A DNA stretch of 64,000 nt from Pseudarthrobacter sp. fls2-241-R2A-127 (lineage in GTDB: Bacteria > Actinomycetota > Actinomycetes > Actinomycetales > Micrococcaceae). The position numbers and the translations under genes were made by a program. The stretch spans positions 372,001 to 436,000 of the forward strand of contig NZ_JARVSF010000008.1 of the NCBI RefSeq assembly GCF_030209355.1. The letters are read 5' to 3'. Positions 25,880-34,534 of this stretch are shown here, one piece after another; the first letter of the stretch is position 1, and the number at the start of each line of letters is the position of its first letter. The notes beneath the pieces were generated by a model that saw only the letters and a list, made by a program, of their open reading frames with translations, searched no databases and was not told the origin of the DNA.

Positions 25880-26830
25880 TCACTGGTGTGCCGGCTGCTG
25901 TTCCGGGAGGCCTGACTGCAGTTCATCCAATGTTGGCGGCTGGGCGCCCGGGCGGCCAACCGTGATTGCGGCGGCCTTGGCTGCCATCCGGCCCAGCGCT
26001 TCCAGCACTGACGGCGCCAGGCCGTCCGCCCCACGCATGAGGAGTCCGTAAATCAGGGCGGACATGTATGAGTCGCCGGCACCGATGGTGTCCGCCACTG
26101 TTGCTGGGACCGAGGGAACCAGCACACAGGTGTCCCTGGTGGTCAGCATGGACCCCTCCGCTCCCCTGGTGATCGCGACCAGACGGGCGCCCAACCCCAG
26201 GATGTGGCCTGAAATCTCCTCCAGCGGCCGCCGCGGGTAGAGCCAGTGCGCATCCTCATCACTGAGCTTGACCACCTCGGTGAACGGGATGAGTTCCTCG
26301 AAGATCGTCTTCGCCTCAACGTGGCTGCCGAGCAGGGCGGGGCGGATGTTGGGGTCGTACGTGACCATGCAGCGCCGGTGTGACTGTTCGAGGAGCCCGC
26401 GTACTGCAGCCGCACCCGGTGCCAGGAAAGTGGCGATCGAGCCGGCGTGCAGGATTTTGGGCAGCATGGCCGGCGCCGTCCGCGGAAGGTCCCACCGGAG
26501 GTCGAAGTCGTACCGGGCCGAACCGTCCGAGGCCAGGACGGCGGTGGCGGTAGCGGTTGTACCCTGCCGCCTGGAACCGGGCAGGAGGCGTACGCCCGCG
26601 CTTCGAAGGTGGCCTTCGATGGCTGCTGCGTAGTGGTCGTCCCCGATTGACGTCAGCAGTTCGGTCTGGACTCCCAGCCGGCCGAGCCCGTAGGCAACGT
26701 TTGCCGGCGATCCGCCCGGGTGCTCCACCGTGCCCCGGGGGGAGACGACAATATCCACCAAGGCTTCGCCGACGACCATCACATCGGTCCCCACCGCGGG
26801 GCCATCGGGGAGGTGCTGGGGTGTTGACAT
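25880..26830 (-). CDS. PfkB-family carbohydrate kinase, probable fructokinase
   Basis: A 316-residue ribokinase-fold kinase. The N-terminal signature is VVGEALVDIVVSPRG with GGSPANVAYGLGRLG. The C-terminal ATP/anion-hole motif is DTIGAGDSYMSALIYG, with catalytic base Asp253. Fructokinases of this class phosphorylate fructose at O-6. The ATG at 26830 follows GGAAGGG; a TTG seven codons earlier overlaps the previous gene and was rejected. It starts 13 bp after the GH32 gene, which supplies fructose, so fructose is the expected substrate. Confidence 0.9.
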   Translation of the reverse strand: MSTPQHLPDGPAVGTDVMVVGEALVDIVVSPRGTVEHPGGSPANVAYGLGRLGVQTELLTSIGDDHYAAAIEGHLRSAGVRLLPGSRRQGTTATATAVLASDGSARYDFDLRWDLPRTAPAMLPKILHAGSIATFLAPGAAAVRGLLEQSHRRCMVTYDPNIRPALLGSHVEAKTIFEELIPFTEVVKLSDEDAHWLYPRRPLEEISGHILGLGARLVAITRGAEGSMLTTRDTCVLVPSVPATVADTIGAGDSYMSALIYGLLMRGADGLAPSVLEALGRMAAKAAAITVGRPGAQPPTLDELQSGLPEQQPAHQ

Positions 26831-26843
26831 TCGGGACCCTTCC

Positions 26844-28424
26844 TTAGTCAAGTGATGAAACCGTGAGTCGCAGGACGGTTGCCCGACCGCCCTCGGCGGA
26901 CAGCCAGACCTGCTGGTGCTCAGCGTCAGGAAAGACGAGGTCGGTCAGGACCACGGCGCCGCCCTGGGCAAAGACCTCCACGGAGCAATGGTCGACGACG
27001 ACCTGCAGCTTGAGGACGCCATCCTCCAGGACCAGCGGGGCTGACTCGACGGAAGCGAACTTTGCGTGAAAGCCGGTGTCACCTGAGCTCCGGCGGTCAA
27101 GGCTGAGCTCGGCGCGGGCCGTGTCGTAGCTCAAAACGGCGCCTGCGGCCCCGTCCCTGCCGCCAAAGATCCGCAGGTCGAGCCGGTCAGCGCCGCCCGG
27201 GGCAATCTCGGCTTCGATGATCTGTGCGGTGCCGGGGACAGCATCCGGGAGCCGCAGGGCTTCGCCGTTCAGCTCACGCAACCCTGCGCTCACCAGCTGC
27301 TTGCCAGGAATGAGCTCTTCTCCTTCGCTGCGCCCTGCCAGGATGGGCTGCTGGACCAGGCGGAGTGCGCCGTGGGCCGCGGTGAGGCGAAGTTCTCGGG
27401 CCAGGGTCATGGAGGACCGCCAGGGTGCTGTGGGCAGTTCGTTGGCGTAGTCCCAGTTGTTCATCCAGCCGATGACGATGCGGCGCCCGTCGGGGACGTT
27501 GCTGAAAGACACGGAGGCGTAGCAGTCGCGGCCCCAGTCCAGCCATAGGCATTGCCGCAGTGCTGCGGCCGCGGTGGCCGCGTCCAGCGAGCTGACCCCG
27601 CCCGGCGCTGCGAGGGACCCTGCGTCCGGAACGAAACGGACGCCGTCGAAATGGCCCACGAAGTACTGGCCGCCGGAGCCCCCCGCCACCGCGCCGGGAT
27701 TGACGTTCACGATCAGGACCCATTTGGTGTTGCCGGGGTCACCGTCCACCGCGAGCGGAAAGAGGTCGGGGCATTCCCAGTCGCCGGCGTCGGCGTTGGC
27801 CGGGCCGAAATCGCTCAGGTACTCCCAGGACTTGAGATCATCCGAACGGTAGAAGACCACCTGCTGGTGATGCGCCTCGACGGCGACCATGACCCAGTAG
27901 GCACCCTGATCGCCTTGATAGCGGAACACTTTGGGATCACGGAAGTTTGACGAGTTCCTGGTGAGGACCGGGTTTTCATCGTACTTGTTCCAGGTCAGCC
28001 CGGCATCGGCGCTGTAGGCCAGCGACTGGGCCTGCATGCCACTGTGTTCCGACGAACCCTTGTAAGCACTGGTGTAGATGGCCACCAGGGCCGGCGCATC
28101 CGCCGTGCCGAAGCCGGACGTGTTGCCGTGGTCCACCACCACGCTGCCGGAGAAGACGTCCTCCACGTCATCGCACGCAATGGCGACAGGATGTTCGGTC
28201 CAGTGCACCAGGTCCGGAGAGGTGGCGTGGCCCCACGACATGTTGCCCCAGACGTTGCCGAACGGGTTGTTCTGGAAGAAGAGGTGGTAGATGCCGTTGT
28301 GGAACACCAGGCCGTTGGGATCGTTGAGCCAGGTATCCCGTGCCGTGAAATGGATGGCCGGACGGAACCGGGTGGTCCCGGCCGGAGGTGTTTCCGGGCG
28401 TGGAGCATCAAGGAAAGTGGACAT
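26844..28424 (-). CDS. GH32 beta-fructofuranosidase, cytosolic
   Basis: A 526-residue glycoside hydrolase. All three GH32 acidic motifs are visible: nucleophile Asp35 in WLNDPNG, transition-state Asp163 in FRDPKVF and acid/base Glu217 in WECPDLF. The N-terminal five-bladed propeller is followed by a C-terminal beta-sandwich. There is no signal peptide, so it acts on imported sugar: inulobiose made by the GH91 hydrolase, and perhaps sucrose or short fructans. GAGGACC precedes the ATG. It lies between LacI and fructokinase in the operon. Confidence 0.94.
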   Translation of the reverse strand: MSTFLDAPRPETPPAGTTRFRPAIHFTARDTWLNDPNGLVFHNGIYHLFFQNNPFGNVWGNMSWGHATSPDLVHWTEHPVAIACDDVEDVFSGSVVVDHGNTSGFGTADAPALVAIYTSAYKGSSEHSGMQAQSLAYSADAGLTWNKYDENPVLTRNSSNFRDPKVFRYQGDQGAYWVMVAVEAHHQQVVFYRSDDLKSWEYLSDFGPANADAGDWECPDLFPLAVDGDPGNTKWVLIVNVNPGAVAGGSGGQYFVGHFDGVRFVPDAGSLAAPGGVSSLDAATAAAALRQCLWLDWGRDCYASVSFSNVPDGRRIVIGWMNNWDYANELPTAPWRSSMTLARELRLTAAHGALRLVQQPILAGRSEGEELIPGKQLVSAGLRELNGEALRLPDAVPGTAQIIEAEIAPGGADRLDLRIFGGRDGAAGAVLSYDTARAELSLDRRSSGDTGFHAKFASVESAPLVLEDGVLKLQVVVDHCSVEVFAQGGAVVLTDLVFPDAEHQQVWLSAEGGRATVLRLTVSSLD

Positions 28425-28463
28425 GGTTGGTGCGGTCCTCTGGGAAGTGGAAGGGTTGGCTGC

Positions 28464-29507
28464 TCAGTGGCGTGGCGCCGCGATGGAATCGCGGCGCACC
28501 AGCGGGCAGCCCAGGATGGTCGGGTGCAGTGCCATGAGGGAAAGGTCCGTTTTCCCCTCGACAGCGTCAATCAGGTGTTCGGTGGCCCACGCGCCCATCT
28601 CGTAATGGGGCAGCGCCACTGTGGTGAGGCCAGGGTGGAGGTTGGCGGCGATCAGTTCCTGGTCGTCAAAGCCCACGACGGAAAGATCGGCCGGGATGGA
28701 GAGTCCCAGTTCCGCGGCGGCCCGGTAGGCGCCCATCGCCATCCGGTCGTTGTAGCAGAAGAGCCCGGTGGGGCGGTCGCCGCGTGCCAGGATCCGCAGG
28801 GCAGCCTCGTAGCCGCCCTGTACCTCGGAGACTGCCGACTCCACAGGTGCCGCACCGCCGTCGAGCCCTGCCTCGGTCAGGGCCGCCCGGAACGCCTGCA
28901 GCCGCTGCCGGGTCGCGGGCACATCATCGGTGTTGTTGATGAAGCCCACGCGGGTGTGGCCTGCTTCGAGGAGCGCCTCCACCGCCGCGCGAGCCCCGCC
29001 TTCCTCGTCCGGAATCACGGCAGTGATGTTTCCGTCGGTAGCCACCGAGTCCACCAGGATGGAGGGCACGCTGCCCAGGTTGGCCGGCAGCTTCACCGTG
29101 CGGTGATACATGGTGGCGTAGAGGATCCCGTCAACCCGGCGCTCCAGGAGGGCTTCGACGTCGGCCTGCCGGGACTCGAGGCTGGCCGAACCCGAGGTGT
29201 TGATGATCATGAGGTTGTACCCCCTGGCCTTCGCCGCCTCATCGGCACCGAGGATGATCCGGCCGGCGTGGGGCGTGGTGGCGATGTCCTCGCTGACCAG
29301 GCCCAGCATCCCGGTCCTTTGCGTGCGGAGCGCCTGGGCAAGGCGGTTGGGGCCGTACCCCAGCTGCTCCGCCACAGACTTGACCTTGTCCCGGGTTTCA
29401 GGGCTGATCCGCGCATAGGAAACCTCATTGAGGACATGGGACACGGTGGTCACGGACACACCGGCGGCGACGGCCACGTCCTTGATTCCGATATTCCTGT
29501 TACTCAT
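28464..29507 (-). CDS. LacI-family transcriptional regulator of the fructan/DFA operon
   Basis: A 347-residue repressor. The LacI helix-turn-helix is at the N-terminus (IKDVAVAAGVSVTTVSHVLN, then hinge YGPNRLAQALRTQRTGMLGLV). The effector domain has ILVDSVATDGNITAVIPDEEGG and DLSVVGFDDQELIAANLHPGLTTV. It sits inside the operon between the permeases and the GH32 gene. Its operators are probably the CGTTTT/AAAACG sites at 32911-32943 and 33073-33083. The effector could be DFA III, inulobiose or fructose. Confidence 0.92.
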   Translation of the reverse strand: MSNRNIGIKDVAVAAGVSVTTVSHVLNEVSYARISPETRDKVKSVAEQLGYGPNRLAQALRTQRTGMLGLVSEDIATTPHAGRIILGADEAAKARGYNLMIINTSGSASLESRQADVEALLERRVDGILYATMYHRTVKLPANLGSVPSILVDSVATDGNITAVIPDEEGGARAAVEALLEAGHTRVGFINNTDDVPATRQRLQAFRAALTEAGLDGGAAPVESAVSEVQGGYEAALRILARGDRPTGLFCYNDRMAMGAYRAAAELGLSIPADLSVVGFDDQELIAANLHPGLTTVALPHYEMGAWATEHLIDAVEGKTDLSLMALHPTILGCPLVRRDSIAAPRH

Positions 29508-29577
29508 CTGTGTCCCACGTCCTTATGGTTGGTGATGCCCCTGGGGGTTACCAGTAGGCTACTCGTTGCTTGGTGGC

Positions 29578-30609
29578 CTAGCCCTTGACGGCGCCGAGCG
29601 TCATGCCTGCGACGATCTTGCGCTGCAGCAGCAGGGTCAGGAGGATAACCGGGATGGAATAGACGGCCGCCAGGGCTGTCATGGATCCCCAGTCCAGGCC
29701 GAACTGGGTCTGGAAGTTGGCGATGACCACGGGTGTGGTTTGGGACCGGATGGCCGTCATCAAGAGTGCGAACAGGAACTCGTTCCAGGAAGCCAGGAAG
29801 GCGAAGATCGCGGTAACCGCGATGCCACCGGACACCACCGGAATCACCACCCGCCACAGGGCCCCCAGCCTGCTGCAACCGTCCACCGTCGCAGCCTCCT
29901 CCAGGTCTTTCGGCACGGCCTCAAAGAAGCTGGACATCAGCCAGATCGAAAGGGGCAGCGAGATGGTGGTGTGCGCAATGGACAGGGCAATCGGGGTATC
30001 GGCCAGGCCGACGGAGGCCATCATCGACGCCAGCGGGATACCGATGGCCACTGGCGGCACCATGCGGGTGACCAGGGCGGCCATGATGAAGATCCTCCCG
30101 CTGCGGGTCTTGTAGCGCGTGATCCCGTAGGCTGCCGGGACAGAGAGCACCAGGGAAAGAAGTGTGCTGATGACCGCCGTCTGGATGCTGTTGATGAACG
30201 ATGCCGGCACACCGCTGCGGCCCAGTGCGTTGGCGTAATTCTGCAGCGTCCATTCCTTGGGGAGGATAGTGGGCGGGACGGCGATGGTATCGATGGGCGT
30301 CTTGAAGGACGTGAAAAGCAGGTACACGAACGGGAATCCGTAAAGGATCAACGAGGCAGCGAGCAGGATCCACAGGATGGTCCTGGTGCTGCGCTTTCCG
30401 GCTTCGAGTCCCTCGCGGTGGACGCTCCGGCGCTTTCGGCCGGCACCTGCCGGGGTCGGCGCCGACGCGGACCGCCCGGGTTGGAAGGCTGACCGGCCGG
30501 CTACCGCGCTCGCCGGTGCCTGCGCGTTCGAATGTGCCACGCCTGCTGGCAGTGGCGCGGCCGGGCCGATCGGCCTGCCACCGTGGTTGTTGGCTTCTGC
30601 GATGCTCAT
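29578..30609 (-). CDS. ABC sugar-transporter permease, MalG type (fructan/DFA operon)
   Basis: A 343-residue membrane protein with an unusually long, Ala/Pro/Gly-rich cytosolic tail of about 72 residues before the first helix (ILWILLAASLILYGFPFVYLL). The EAA loop is LEEAATVDGCSRLGALWRVVIP, and it ends MTLGAVKG as MalG proteins do. Its ATG overlaps the MalF-type stop (ATGA). It imports the cyclic disaccharide or fructo-oligosaccharides together with the 30609-31496 permease. Confidence 0.92.
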   Translation of the reverse strand: MSIAEANNHGGRPIGPAAPLPAGVAHSNAQAPASAVAGRSAFQPGRSASAPTPAGAGRKRRSVHREGLEAGKRSTRTILWILLAASLILYGFPFVYLLFTSFKTPIDTIAVPPTILPKEWTLQNYANALGRSGVPASFINSIQTAVISTLLSLVLSVPAAYGITRYKTRSGRIFIMAALVTRMVPPVAIGIPLASMMASVGLADTPIALSIAHTTISLPLSIWLMSSFFEAVPKDLEEAATVDGCSRLGALWRVVIPVVSGGIAVTAIFAFLASWNEFLFALLMTAIRSQTTPVVIANFQTQFGLDWGSMTALAAVYSIPVILLTLLLQRKIVAGMTLGAVKG

Positions 30610-31496
30610 CAGGTGTCCTTTCCCGGCCGCCAGATCGTGGTGACTGCGACGAAGGCTATGGCGAGCATGGCCAACAGGTAGATGGTGCCCATGGCGCTGG
30701 CGAGCCCGGGATCACCGAAGCGGATCATGGTCCGGTACACGAGCAGGCTCATGGTTTCAGAGGCAGACTGCGGCCCGCCATTGGTCTGGATAAGGATGGT
30801 GTCGAAAGCCCTCGCCGCGTCGATGCCGCGGACCACGAGCGCCACAGCGATGACCGGCCGGAGCAGCGGAAGGATGATGCGGAACAGAAGCGACGGCGCC
30901 CGGGCGCCATCGAGCCTGGCCGCTTCAATGAGATCTCCGGGGATGTTCTGCAATCCGGCGAAGAGCACCAGGCACATGAACGAAGTCGTCAGCCAGATGT
31001 CCGGGACGGCGACGGAGAACAGGACGATGTCGGGGTTTGAGAGCCAGCCGATCTGATTCGGGTCCTGCAGGATGCCCGCTTGGTGCAGCAAGGTGCCGAG
31101 AAGTCCGAAATTGTCGATCATGAGGAACTTCCAGAGCAAACCGGCCACGATCGGCGCGATCATCAAGGGGTACAGGAACAGTGTCCGCCAGACTTGGGAT
31201 TTCCTGCCCAGGGTGGTGAACAGCAGCGCCATGCCAAGGCCGAGGGCAAACTCAAGAGACACGACCGTCAGGGTGTAGGCGAACGTCCGCCAGCCCGCAC
31301 TGATGAAGTCCGGGGACGTGAAGGCCCGGACGTAGTTGTCAAAGCCCACAAATTCGCGGGGACCCCCCACAAGAGGGGAAATCTTGAAGAAGCTGTCGGA
31401 GATCAGGCGGAACAACGGGTAGGCAACAAAGACTGCTAGGAACAGCGCCGCGGGTGTCATGAGGTACAGGGCAAAGCGGCGATCAGGGATGCGCAC
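30609..31496 (-). CDS. ABC sugar-transporter permease, MalF type (fructan/DFA operon)
   Basis: A 295-residue protein with six membrane helices, beginning FALYLMTPAALFLAVFVAYPLFRLI. It has the EAA loop IEAARLDGARAPSLLFRIILP. It is separated from the binding-protein gene by 84 bp that hold a long stem-loop, and is coupled to the MalG gene by an ATGA overlap. Confidence 0.92.
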   Translation of the reverse strand: MRIPDRRFALYLMTPAALFLAVFVAYPLFRLISDSFFKISPLVGGPREFVGFDNYVRAFTSPDFISAGWRTFAYTLTVVSLEFALGLGMALLFTTLGRKSQVWRTLFLYPLMIAPIVAGLLWKFLMIDNFGLLGTLLHQAGILQDPNQIGWLSNPDIVLFSVAVPDIWLTTSFMCLVLFAGLQNIPGDLIEAARLDGARAPSLLFRIILPLLRPVIAVALVVRGIDAARAFDTILIQTNGGPQSASETMSLLVYRTMIRFGDPGLASAMGTIYLLAMLAIAFVAVTTIWRPGKDT

Positions 31497-31521
31497 AGGA
31501 GGTTTCTTCCACTGGTTGGGG

Positions 31522-31575
31522 CCGCGGCCGGCACCGCGTCTGGTGGCGGTGCCACCTGCTTGATGCCGGCCGCGG
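31522..31575 (-). other. Intercistronic nested stem-loop between binding protein and permease genes
   Basis: An outer perfect 11-bp stem CCGCGGCCGGC (31522-31532) / GCCGGCCGCGG (31565-31575) overlaps an alternative inner 8-bp stem GGCACCGC / GCGGTGCC (31530-31553). It lies between the solute-binding-protein stop and the MalF start. Such structures, known from malE-malF and similar operons, protect the 3' end of the binding-protein message or partly terminate, giving excess binding protein. Confidence 0.65.
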
Positions 31576-31580
31576 AGTCT

Positions 31581-32864
31581 CTACTTGAGGAGGGCTTGGA
31601 TCTTGGTCTTGGCGTCGGCGAGCAGGGTGGCACTGTCTCCGCCGGCGACGGCCTTTTGGAGCATCGGCACGAGGACCGTGTCAACAATCTGCTGCCACTT
31701 CGCCGTTGCCGGACGTGTTGCCGTCGCAGGCGCGTTGAGTGTTTCGATCAGCGGTTTGAAGCTCTCGTAGCCGGGCTGGTCCTGGTACTTCTGGAAGGCA
31801 GATACCCTTGCAGCCAAGCCAAGGCTGGACTGGATGGCCAGGTCGTTGTGGTCGAAGGCGCACTTGACGAACTTCTTCGCAGCATCCGCATTCTTCGTTG
31901 CCTTCGGGACCGAGAGGTACCAAGGCCCGGGTACACCGGCCACACCGGCGGAACCGCCGATCATTGGCGCGGTTCCCACCTTGCCGTAGACGGGAGAGTC
32001 CTTCGGGATCTGCCGGTACGCATGGGCCCAGAACTGGGTCATCGCCGTCTTGCCCTGGTTGAAGAGGTTCTGGGCCGCGGCCCAGTCCACCTGGGCGGCC
32101 CCGGCGGGGGCGTCCTTGACGAGGCTGGTGTAAAAATCCAGCGCTTGTTTATGGGCAGCATTGTCAATGACGACGTTGTTGTTGCTGTCCACAACCATGG
32201 GTGAGCCGGCCTGCAGCACGTGGGCAAGGTACTCAGTCTCAACGCCGCCCTTGACGTCTGTGCCATACATGCCGTCCTTGGTGAAGAAGGCGGAGATGTC
32301 CTGGTACTGCTGCCAGGTCTTCGGCGCGGCGAGGTCGTAGCCGTATTTCGCCTTGAAGTCCGCCTTGTTCTTGGCGTCTTCAAAGAGATCCTTGCGGTAA
32401 AGAACGATCTCGGCGTTGGTCCACGCCGGCATTCCAATGAAGTGGCCATCGACGTTGGCTTCCTTCACCAGCGAAGGGAAGATGTCCTTCTTCGCTTCGT
32501 CGGTGAAAAGTTCGTCGATGGGTTGCAGGGCATCCTTGAAGCTTGGCAGCCAGACGGAGTCAAGGGCGGCAACGTCGAAGGAAACCGCGCCGGAGGAAAA
32601 CTCACTGGAGAGGCGGTTGAACAGCCCGTCGTACGGGAGTTCCACGAAGTTCACGTTGACGCCCGTGTCTTTGGCGCATTGATCGGCGATGGGCTGCAGC
32701 TCGGCATGTCCGCCGGCCTCGACCAGAACGTTGATGGAATTGCTGCTGCCGCCGCCTTCAGTGGCTGCCGGGCCGCCGGCGCCACAGCCTGTAGCGGCAA
32801 GGGCGACGGCGGTGCAGATACCGCCGATACCCGCGAGTTTGGAGATGGTTTTTCGAGAGGACAT
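31581..32864 (-). CDS. ABC transporter sugar-binding lipoprotein (fructan/DFA operon)
   Basis: A 427-residue family-1 solute-binding protein with a lipobox ATGC (Cys27) after a typical signal peptide. Characteristic segments are INVLVEAGGHAELQPIADQCAKDTGVNVNFVELP, FIGMPAWTNAEIVLYRKDLFED and PWYLSVPKATKNADAAKKFVKC. GGAGTCGACAGCG precedes the ATG. It is the first gene of the operon, directly behind a promoter and LacI-type operator. Its ligand is inferred to be DFA III or fructo-oligosaccharides from the downstream enzymes. Confidence 0.92.
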   Translation of the reverse strand: MSSRKTISKLAGIGGICTAVALAATGCGAGGPAATEGGGSSNSINVLVEAGGHAELQPIADQCAKDTGVNVNFVELPYDGLFNRLSSEFSSGAVSFDVAALDSVWLPSFKDALQPIDELFTDEAKKDIFPSLVKEANVDGHFIGMPAWTNAEIVLYRKDLFEDAKNKADFKAKYGYDLAAPKTWQQYQDISAFFTKDGMYGTDVKGGVETEYLAHVLQAGSPMVVDSNNNVVIDNAAHKQALDFYTSLVKDAPAGAAQVDWAAAQNLFNQGKTAMTQFWAHAYRQIPKDSPVYGKVGTAPMIGGSAGVAGVPGPWYLSVPKATKNADAAKKFVKCAFDHNDLAIQSSLGLAARVSAFQKYQDQPGYESFKPLIETLNAPATATRPATAKWQQIVDTVLVPMLQKAVAGGDSATLLADAKTKIQALLK

Positions 32865-32910
32865 CGCTGTCGACTCCCTTTCTCTTGAACGGAGAGACTG
32901 GAACGTGGAG

Positions 32911-32943
32911 GTGCCAAACCGTTTTGCTAAAACGACTTGGCAC
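32911..32943. promoter_or_regulatory. LacI-type operator 1 (fructan/DFA operon)
   Basis: The core palindrome CGTTTT-GCT-AAAACG (32920-32934) is nested inside a wider perfect inverted repeat GTGCCAA / TTGGCAC (32911-32917 and 32937-32943). It begins three bases downstream of the minus-strand -10 box, so a bound repressor would block transcription of the importer operon. Confidence 0.8.
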
Positions 32944-32945
32944 TC

Positions 32946-32975
32946 AGATTAGGACTCTGCGGCGAGGTGTGTCAA
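32946..32975 (-). promoter_or_regulatory. Promoter of the importer-LacI-GH32-PfkB-GH91 operon
   Basis: On the minus strand, a -35 TTGACA (32970-32975), an 18-bp spacer and a -10 TAATCT (32946-32951). The match to the vegetative sigma-70-type consensus is strong, and the operator follows immediately. Confidence 0.75.
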
Positions 32976-33025
32976 GGGCTGGATACCGCCGCAGGTTGAC
33001 AAAATCCGCCGGCGCGATTTTGGCG

Positions 33026-33055
33026 TTGACATGACTTCCCGGCGCTCAATAGGCT
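33026..33055 (+). promoter_or_regulatory. Promoter of the secreted inulin fructotransferase gene
   Basis: A -35 TTGACA (33026-33031), an 18-bp spacer and a -10 TAGGCT (33050-33055). The predicted start of transcription is near 33062, giving a leader of about 90 bases that contains the second operator. Confidence 0.7.
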
Positions 33056-33072
33056 CGGTCAAGTCCGCCGGC

Positions 33073-33083
33073 AAAACCGTTTT
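33073..33083. promoter_or_regulatory. LacI-type operator 2 (inulin fructotransferase)
   Basis: The inverted repeat AAAAC-C-GTTTT shares the ten bases AAACCGTTTT with operator 1. It lies 18 bp downstream of the fructotransferase -10 box, a classical repression position. Both divergent transcripts therefore appear to answer to the same LacI protein. Confidence 0.65.
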
Positions 33084-33154
33084 TTCACATTTTGGCTCAT
33101 GGCCGACTGAAAGATCCCAATGAAGCAATCTTTGACCTGCATGGAGGAAGACAA

Positions 33155-34525
33155 ATGAAGCTGGATCAAGACGACAACCTCAGCGCCACCAGTCCAAGTC
33201 GTCGCCGGATGCTCGGTGCCGGCGCCGCAGGCACCCTGGCAGCGGCACTGACGCTGGGGATTTCATCAAGCGCCAACGCCAACGCCAACGCCGACGCCGG
33301 AGGCAACGGAGCTCTGTCCGGCTCATCCAACACCTACGATGTCACCGCGTGGAAGATCAAGGGGCATCCGGAGGTCACCGCCATGTCCGACGTAGGCGCG
33401 ATCATCAATGACATCATCGCCGATATCAAAGGCCGGCAATCACAGCCGGAGGCGAAGCCCGGAGCGGTCATCATCATTCCGCCAGGCGACTATGACCTTC
33501 GCACCCAAGTGGTTGTGGACATCAGCTTCCTGACCATTTCCGGCTTTGGCCACGGCTTCTTCTCGCGCAGTATCGCCAACAACGTTGACACCACCGGCTG
33601 GCTGGAGCTTCAACCAGGAGGAAGTCACATCCGCGTCCTGACACCGGCGGCCACTCCACAGGCGTTCCTCGTCCGCCGAAGCGGCAGTCCCAGGCTGTCC
33701 GGAATCGTGTTCAGGGATTTCTGCCTTGACGGAGTGGACTTTACACCTGACGGGAACAGCTACCGCAACGGCCGGACCGGGATCGAGGTGGCCTCCGATA
33801 ACGACTCCCTGCACATCACGGGCATGGGATTCGTCTACCTGGAGCACGCCCTCATAGTTCGCGGCGCAGACGCACTGCGCGTACACGACAACATGATCGC
33901 GGAGTGCGGAAACTGCGTCGAATTGACGGGCGCCGGCCAAGCAACGGTGGTGAGTGACAATCTCATGGGTGCGGGCCCGGACGGGGTGACACTCCTCGCA
34001 GAGAACCACGAGGGCCTGCTCGTCACCGGCAACAACCTCTTCCCCCGCGGCCGCAGCCTCGTCGAGCTCACCGGGTGCAACCGTTGTTCAGTTTCCTCAA
34101 ACAGGCTCCAGGGCTTCTACCCGGGCATGCTCCGCCTGCTGAACGGCTGCAAGGAGAACCTCATCACGGCCAACCACATTCGCCGGACCAACGAGGGGTT
34201 CCCGCCGTTTATCGGGCGCGGCAACGGCTTGGACGATCTCTACGGCGTCGTTCACGTGGCCGGAGACAACAACCTCGTCTCAAACAACCTTTTCGCTTTC
34301 AACGTCCCTCCCGCCAACATCGCCCCGGCCGGCGCCCAGCCAACCCAGATCCTCATCGCCGGAGGGGATGCCAACGTGGTCGCCCTCAATCATGTCGTCA
34401 GCAACACGGCCTCCCAGCATGTCGTCCTCGACGCGTCGACCACACACTCGAAAGTCCTCGACAGCGGCGCCGCATCCCAGGTCACGTCATACAGCCCTGA
34501 CACGGCCATCCGGCCGACTCCCTGA
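33155..34525 (+). CDS. Secreted inulin fructotransferase, DFA III-forming (GH91)
   Basis: A 456-residue enzyme. The N-terminus carries a twin-arginine export signal (SPSRRRMLGAGAAGTLAAAL) ending in an Ala-Asn repeat, and the mature part is a GH91 beta-helix. Segments YDVTAWKIKGHPEVTAMSD, IIPPGDYDLRTQVVVDISFL, RVHDNMIAECGNCVELTG and GFPPFIGRGNGLDDLYGVVH match what I recall of Arthrobacter DFA III-forming enzymes (EC 4.2.2.18). The predicted catalytic residues are Asp245 and Glu256. It removes terminal difructose units from inulin as the cyclic dianhydride without hydrolysis. The ATG at 33155 follows GGAGGAAG; the 21-codon longer reading would bury the signal. It is divergent from the DFA-use operon. 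Confidence 0.93.
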   Translation: MKLDQDDNLSATSPSRRRMLGAGAAGTLAAALTLGISSSANANANADAGGNGALSGSSNTYDVTAWKIKGHPEVTAMSDVGAIINDIIADIKGRQSQPEAKPGAVIIIPPGDYDLRTQVVVDISFLTISGFGHGFFSRSIANNVDTTGWLELQPGGSHIRVLTPAATPQAFLVRRSGSPRLSGIVFRDFCLDGVDFTPDGNSYRNGRTGIEVASDNDSLHITGMGFVYLEHALIVRGADALRVHDNMIAECGNCVELTGAGQATVVSDNLMGAGPDGVTLLAENHEGLLVTGNNLFPRGRSLVELTGCNRCSVSSNRLQGFYPGMLRLLNGCKENLITANHIRRTNEGFPPFIGRGNGLDDLYGVVHVAGDNNLVSNNLFAFNVPPANIAPAGAQPTQILIAGGDANVVALNHVVSNTASQHVVLDASTTHSKVLDSGAASQVTSYSPDTAIRPTP

Positions 34526-34534
34526 CAAGTGCAC

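Noticed and set aside
28044-29588. 514-codon plus-strand frame opposite the GH32 and LacI genes
   Set aside because: It spans two clear genes on the other strand and has no domain; typical antisense shadow.
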